Positions 6,945-9,747 of a DNA stretch of 9,747 nucleotides are shown one piece after another (within the stretch, counting starts at the first letter, position 1; each line of letters starts with the position of its first letter). Both the position numbers and the translations under genes were made by a program. Where the stretch lies: assembly GCA_025800435.1 (NCBI GenBank), contig JAOXRV010000680.1, positions 1 through 9,747 on the forward strand, read 5' to 3'. This DNA is from Cellvibrionaceae bacterium. Its GTDB lineage: Bacteria; Pseudomonadota; Gammaproteobacteria; Pseudomonadales; Cellvibrionaceae. Under the pieces are notes generated by a model. The model was not told where the DNA came from. It saw only the letters and a list, made by a program, of their open reading frames with translations, and did not search any database.

Positions 6945-6990
6945 GCTACAGTTAAGCTCCAAGCCGACATGATTGAACACGGGTATTATC

Positions 6991-7125
6991 ATGAAAAGAA
7001 CTTTCCAGCCTAGCGTACTTAAGCGCAAGCGCACCCACGGTTTCCGCTCTCGCATGGCCACCAAGAACGGTCGCAAGCTGATCGCGCGTCGTCGCAGCAA
7101 GGGCCGCAAGGTACTGGCAGCTTAA
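6991..7125 (+). CDS. rpmH: 50S ribosomal protein L34
   Basis: L34 is a small, very basic protein of the large ribosomal subunit that sits in 23S rRNA. The 44 residues begin MKRTFQPSVLKRKRTHGFR and continue with RMATKNGRKLIARRRSKGRK, the family signature throughout. E. coli L34 has 46 residues; 44 is the Pseudomonas length. The ATG follows GGGTATTATC, so the ribosome-binding site is weak. As first gene of the rightward group and transcribed from its own promoter, it is followed by rnpA after 31 bp, the pairing seen in most bacteria. Nothing is altered in it. Confidence 0.99.
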   Translation: MKRTFQPSVLKRKRTHGFRSRMATKNGRKLIARRRSKGRKVLAA

Positions 7126-7154
7126 TCTGTCCGCTACCGCTCACTGGGGTGATG

Positions 7155-7190
7155 GTTTGTCGCAAAACTATAGTTTGTCGCAAAGCTACG
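7155..7190 (+). repeat. 18-bp tandem duplication over the rnpA start
   Basis: GTTTGTCGCAAAACTATA (7155-7172) is followed directly by GTTTGTCGCAAAGCTACG (7173-7190); 15 of 18 bases are identical. The unit equals six codons, so the frame is kept and the TTG start with its following codons is doubled (SQNYSL then SQSYGF). Confidence 0.85.
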
Positions 7191-7585
7191 GTTTTGATAA
7201 ATCGCTAAGATTACTAAGCCCCAGTGATTTCAAACCTGTCTTCGACAGCTGTGACACTCGCGCCTCCCACCAGCACTTCCTTATTCTCGCCAAACGCAAT
7301 AATTTGGGCCGTCCGCGCCTGGGTTTAGTTATTGCCAAGAAGAATGTTCGCCTCGCCGTAGAACGCAATCGTTTAAAACGGTTAATTCGCGAATCTTTTC
7401 GGTTGCAGCAGCACCAACTGCCGCCAATCGATGCTATAGTGCTGGCTCGCCGCGGCATGGGCGAACTGGACAATGCCGCCCTGACTCGACAGCTTAATAA
7501 ACAGTGGCAGCGGCTCGCTCGCAAGCTAACTGCCGATCAAAGCTCAGAGACCGGCTCAGAGACAAAAAACAACCCTGGCAACTGA
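7157..7585 (+). CDS. rnpA: Ribonuclease P protein component
   Basis: RnpA is the protein subunit of RNase P; it helps the catalytic RNA bind the 5' leader of pre-tRNA. The 142-residue protein has RLLSPSDFKPVF (18-29), the basic strand RPRLGLVIAKKNVRLAV (52-68) and the defining RNR motif ERNRLKRLIRESFR (69-82). The start is TTG at 7157, helped by GGGGTGAT (7146-7153), a strong anti-Shine-Dalgarno match. A second TTG at 7175 lies in the duplicated unit and gives the more usual N-terminal length but has no adjacent site. An ATG at 7152 is out of frame and stops after 18 codons. The tail (from about residue 125) is a low-complexity extension with a 12-bp duplication encoding SSETGSET. The stop is one base before yidD. 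Confidence 0.97.
   Translation: MSQNYSLSQSYGFDKSLRLLSPSDFKPVFDSCDTRASHQHFLILAKRNNLGRPRLGLVIAKKNVRLAVERNRLKRLIRESFRLQQHQLPPIDAIVLARRGMGELDNAALTRQLNKQWQRLARKLTADQSSETGSETKNNPGN
7542..7563 (+). repeat. 12-bp tandem duplication near the rnpA 3' end
   Basis: GCTCAGAGAC occurs at 7542-7551 and again at 7554-7563, a 12-bp period that keeps the frame. It encodes the SSETGSET stretch in the non-conserved C-terminal tail of RnpA. Confidence 0.7.
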
Positions 7586-7586
7586 T

Positions 7587-7823
7587 ATGAAACCCCTATT
7601 GCTCGGCCTGATTCGCGCCTACCAATACCTGGCCAGCCCCTGGGTCGGTAACCAGTGTCGTTTCTACCCCAGTTGCTCTCACTATGCCTATGAGGCCATC
7701 CAAACCCACGGCAGCCTCAAAGGCAGCTGGCTCACCATTGTTCGCTTGGGCAAATGCCACCCCTGGCACCCAGGCGGAATAGACCCAGTACCGAAACCCT
7801 CAACTCACCAAGACCAAGAATAG
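7587..7823 (+). CDS. yidD: Membrane protein insertion efficiency factor YidD
   Basis: YidD is a small inner-face membrane-associated protein that aids YidC/Sec-dependent insertion; its exact mechanism is not settled. The 78 residues carry the family hallmarks: an amphipathic N-terminus (LLLGLIRAYQYLASP), the cysteine motif CRFYPSCSHYAYEAI (24-38) and LGKCHPWHPGGIDPVP (55-70). The ATG lies one base after the rnpA stop (TGATATG) with no clear ribosome-binding site, so translation is probably coupled to rnpA. It ends four bases before yidC. Length and motifs are ordinary, with a short hydrophilic tail rich in Gln and Asp. Confidence 0.97.
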   Translation: MKPLLLGLIRAYQYLASPWVGNQCRFYPSCSHYAYEAIQTHGSLKGSWLTIVRLGKCHPWHPGGIDPVPKPSTHQDQE

Positions 7824-7827
7824 ACTT

Positions 7828-9504
7828 ATGGATTGGCAAAAATACCTCCTTATTATTGGGATGGCTGTGACCTCCTATATGCTGGTGCTCGAATGGAATG
7901 ATTTCCAACAGCGCAAACAAGCACTGGCGGCCCCAGCCCCCCAAGCGGAACAAACCCTGGCCTCCCCGGTTGTCGGCAGCGAACTGCCAAGCCCAGTGGC
8001 AACACCGGCTAAACCCGCCAGTGATATTCCCCAGGGCGATGTGCAGTACACCCCTGCCGCCAGCCAATCACAATCTCAACTGGTCACTGTTAAAACAGAT
8101 ACCCTGGAGCTGATAATCGACAGCCACGGTGGCGATATCGTTAAGGCGGCCTTGTTAACCCACGATGCCGAACTCAATCGCCCCGAACTGCCCTTTATTA
8201 TTCTCAACCGCACCGCCGATAAAACCTATGTGGCCCAGAGCGGTATTATTGGCCCCAATGCCACCGACACCGCCAAAGGCCGCCCCAGCTACCAAGTTAA
8301 AGCGAGCGAATTTACCCTGGGCGCTGGCGAAGAAAACCTAGCGGTGGACCTAGTATTGCAACAGGGCGATGTCACTATCACTAAACGCTTTAACTTTAGC
8401 CGCGGCGAGCACCTGGTTAAAGTACAGTACTTAATTGATAACAAAAGCAGCACTAATTGGAAGGGCAACTACTATGCCCAAATCAAACGCGATCGCTCTC
8501 CGGTTGCCACCGACGCCAGCGCCCTGGGGTTGCAGCCCTATTTAGGCGCGGCTTTGACCACACCGGAAGACAACTACAAAAAAGTTGATTTTGAAGACCT
8601 GGACGAAGAGTCTTTTAAAGTCGATGTGGCCGGTGGCTGGGTGGCCATGGTGCAGCACTATTTCTTAAGTGCCTGGGTTGCCGACCCAGAGCAAACCAAC
8701 AAGTTTCACCTGCGTAAAATTCGCAACAGCGGTATGTACACCTTTGGTTATACCGCCCCCCAAACCCTGGTTGAGCCAGGCCAGCTTGGGGTGATTAAAT
8801 CTGAATTTTATGTGGGCCCCAAAGATGTTTACCGGCTTGAAGAAATTGCCCCCTACCTAGATCTCACCGTAGATTACGGTTGGCTCTGGTGGGTAGCAAA
8901 ACCCCTGTTCTTTTTGATGAACTGGATTCAAGGTTTTGTCGGCAACTGGGGCTGGTCGATTGTAGTGCTGACCCTAATTGTAAAAGCCGCCTTCTTTAAA
9001 CTGACCGCCACCAGCTACCGCAGCATGGCCAATATGCGCAAGCTGCAGCCAAAAATGCAGCAGCTTAAAGATCTGTACGGCGACGACCGCCAGAAGATGT
9101 CCCAAGAGACCATGAAACTGTACCAAAAAGAAAAGGTAAACCCGCTCGGTGGTTGCCTACCAATTCTGGTGCAAATGCCGGTGTTTATCGCCCTCTATTG
9201 GGTACTGTCCGAATCGGTCGAACTGCGCCACGCGCCGTTTATTTTGTGGATTGAAGACCTGTCGGTAAAAGACCCCTACTTTATCCTGCCGTTAATTATG
9301 GGCGCGACCCAGTGGTTTATGATGAAGTTAAACCCCACCCCGCCCGACCCAATGCAGGCTAAAATTATGTCCTGGATGCCGATCGTATTTACCTTCCTGT
9401 TTATGTGGTTCCCCGCAGGTTTGGTACTCTACTGGGTGGTCAACAACACCATCTCCATGATCCAGCAGTATATTATTACCAAGCAAATCGAAGCAGACGC
9501 TTAA
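7828..9504 (+). CDS. yidC: Membrane protein insertase YidC (Oxa1 family)
   Basis: YidC inserts and folds inner-membrane proteins alone or with SecYEG. The 558 residues (548 in E. coli) start with an uncleaved signal-anchor, about residues 5-22. A Pro/Ala-rich linker follows, then a large periplasmic beta domain (about 85-340). The 60KD_IMP core has hydrophobic segments near 355-390, 440-460, 483-500 and 515-545. Conserved core stretches include YRSMANMRKLQPKM (397-410), EKVNPLGGCLPILVQMPVF (435-453) and WFPAGLVLYWVVNN (527-540). Lys386 sits where E. coli has the groove Arg366; Pseudomonas also has lysine, so the positive charge is kept. The ATG starts four bases after yidD with a weak AAGAATAG ribosome-binding site, suggesting coupling. 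No mnmE gene is seen in the 243 bp that follow. Confidence 0.98.
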   Translation: MDWQKYLLIIGMAVTSYMLVLEWNDFQQRKQALAAPAPQAEQTLASPVVGSELPSPVATPAKPASDIPQGDVQYTPAASQSQSQLVTVKTDTLELIIDSHGGDIVKAALLTHDAELNRPELPFIILNRTADKTYVAQSGIIGPNATDTAKGRPSYQVKASEFTLGAGEENLAVDLVLQQGDVTITKRFNFSRGEHLVKVQYLIDNKSSTNWKGNYYAQIKRDRSPVATDASALGLQPYLGAALTTPEDNYKKVDFEDLDEESFKVDVAGGWVAMVQHYFLSAWVADPEQTNKFHLRKIRNSGMYTFGYTAPQTLVEPGQLGVIKSEFYVGPKDVYRLEEIAPYLDLTVDYGWLWWVAKPLFFLMNWIQGFVGNWGWSIVVLTLIVKAAFFKLTATSYRSMANMRKLQPKMQQLKDLYGDDRQKMSQETMKLYQKEKVNPLGGCLPILVQMPVFIALYWVLSESVELRHAPFILWIEDLSVKDPYFILPLIMGATQWFMMKLNPTPPDPMQAKIMSWMPIVFTFLFMWFPAGLVLYWVVNNTISMIQQYIITKQIEADA

Positions 9505-9519
9505 CTTTATTAAGCGCTT

Positions 9520-9544
9520 AAAAAACCGCAGCCGATGCTGCGGT
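9520..9544 (-). terminator. Intrinsic terminator, best oriented leftward, after yidC
   Basis: ACCGCAGC-CGAT-GCTGCGGT (9525-9544) is a perfect 8-bp stem with a four-base loop. An A6 run (9520-9525) precedes it on the plus strand, so on the minus strand the hairpin runs into T6, the canonical form for leftward transcription. On the plus strand only CTGTCTGAT follows, which is poor, although the hairpin could still shape the yidC 3' end. The 12-bp palindrome TTAAGCGCTTAA (9510-9521) is adjacent. Confidence 0.65.
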
Positions 9545-9599
9545 CTGTCTGATAATAACGCCCCACTTACTGGCACCGCCTTAAAATTTCTCCGCCGTA

Positions 9600-9710
9600 G
9601 AGCCTTGTGGTGGTGGAGGGGTTGTGGGGGCTTGGGAGGCAGGACGCCGGACGAGAGCCCCAAGGACGGGTTTATGCGTCCCCCAGAACCCCTCCGCCAC
9701 CACAAGGCTC
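9600..9710. repeat. Large inverted repeat with 31-bp arms, REP/MITE-like intergenic element
   Basis: The arms 9600-9630 and 9680-9710 pair at 29 of 31 positions; the exceptions are a G-T pair (9614/9696) and a G-G mismatch (9624/9686). The ends read GAGCCTTGTGGTGG and CCACCACAAGGCTC. The 49-base interior can fold again: CTTGGG (9631-9636) with CCCAAG (9659-9664), or GGACG (9664-9668) with CGTCC (9677-9681), plus GGC/GCC at 9638-9648. It encodes nothing credible, and no target-site duplication is obvious. The layout and GGGGGACGCATAAACCC wording (minus strand) recall dispersed intergenic repeats of marine gammaproteobacteria, from memory only. Confidence 0.75.
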
Positions 9711-9747
9711 GGGATCGAAGCCACGCCTCATTAAATAGACTTTGTCA

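Noticed and set aside
7152..7208. ATG-started 18-codon frame overlapping the rnpA start as a leader peptide
   Set aside because: The ribosome-binding sequence is only about two bases from this ATG, too close for good initiation; it is kept only as a comment on rnpA translation.
7186..7524. Minus-strand open frame opposite rnpA
   Set aside because: It is the Arg/Ser-rich complement of a clearly conserved gene, with no ribosome-binding site or domain.
8703..8718. GTTTCACCTGCGTAAA in yidC as a degenerate parS
   Set aside because: Only the left half matches; the right half (GTGAAAC) is lost, so ParB binding is unlikely.
9328..9705. Minus-strand open frame across the yidC end and the inverted repeat
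   Set aside because: It is antisense to the conserved yidC C-terminus and continues through the hairpin element; the composition is low-complexity with no recognisable domain.
9742..9747. TTGTCA as a -35 element for the next gene
   Set aside because: The window ends here, so no -10 element can be tested.

Overview
This window is the chromosomal replication-origin neighbourhood of a gammaproteobacterium. The protein sequences most resemble Pseudomonas and the marine Cellvibrionales/Spongiibacteraceae type; this placement is my reading of motifs, not a search. A 44-residue L34, an 805-residue GyrB with the Gram-negative insertion, the gene order dnaA-dnaN-recF-gyrB divergent from rpmH-rnpA-yidD-yidC, perfect ParB-type parS sites, and no GATC in the origin gap all point to a Pseudomonas-like rather than an E. 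coli-like origin.

Layout, left to right. Positions 1-128 lie downstream of gyrB; they hold a 21-22 bp imperfect tandem repeat whose second copy contains a palindrome, and no gene. Positions 129-6387 (minus strand, transcribed leftward) hold dnaA, dnaN, recF and gyrB, read in that order away from the origin. Two perfect 16-bp parS palindromes lie inside recF; the one over the last codons extends to a perfect 34-bp palindrome. The recF-gyrB gap has two small hairpins, one followed by a short T tract. Positions 6388-6990 form the dnaA-rpmH gap, the likely oriC. It has two perfect and two one-mismatch DnaA boxes, a 52-bp stretch that is 85% A+T, a dnaA -10 element and a good rpmH promoter. Positions 6991-9504 (plus strand) hold rpmH, rnpA, yidD and yidC, tightly packed. 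Positions 9505-9747 hold a leftward-facing terminator-like hairpin and a 111-bp near-perfect inverted repeat that looks like a dispersed intergenic element.

How it works together. DnaA binds its boxes and melts the A+T-rich segment. DnaN clamps the polymerase, RecF helps repair stalled forks and GyrB (with GyrA elsewhere) relieves positive supercoils. The parS sites would load ParB next to the origin for segregation; parA and parB are not in this window. On the other side, rpmH encodes a ribosomal protein, rnpA the protein subunit of RNase P, and yidD and yidC serve inner-membrane protein insertion. Both gene groups run away from the origin, co-directional with replication.

No new multi-gene system is visible: every sizeable gene is a familiar core gene. 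The points worth a second look are non-coding or positional: the parS sites embedded in recF, the end duplications and TTG start of rnpA, the TTG start of dnaA, the oriC micro-architecture, and the large inverted repeat after yidC.
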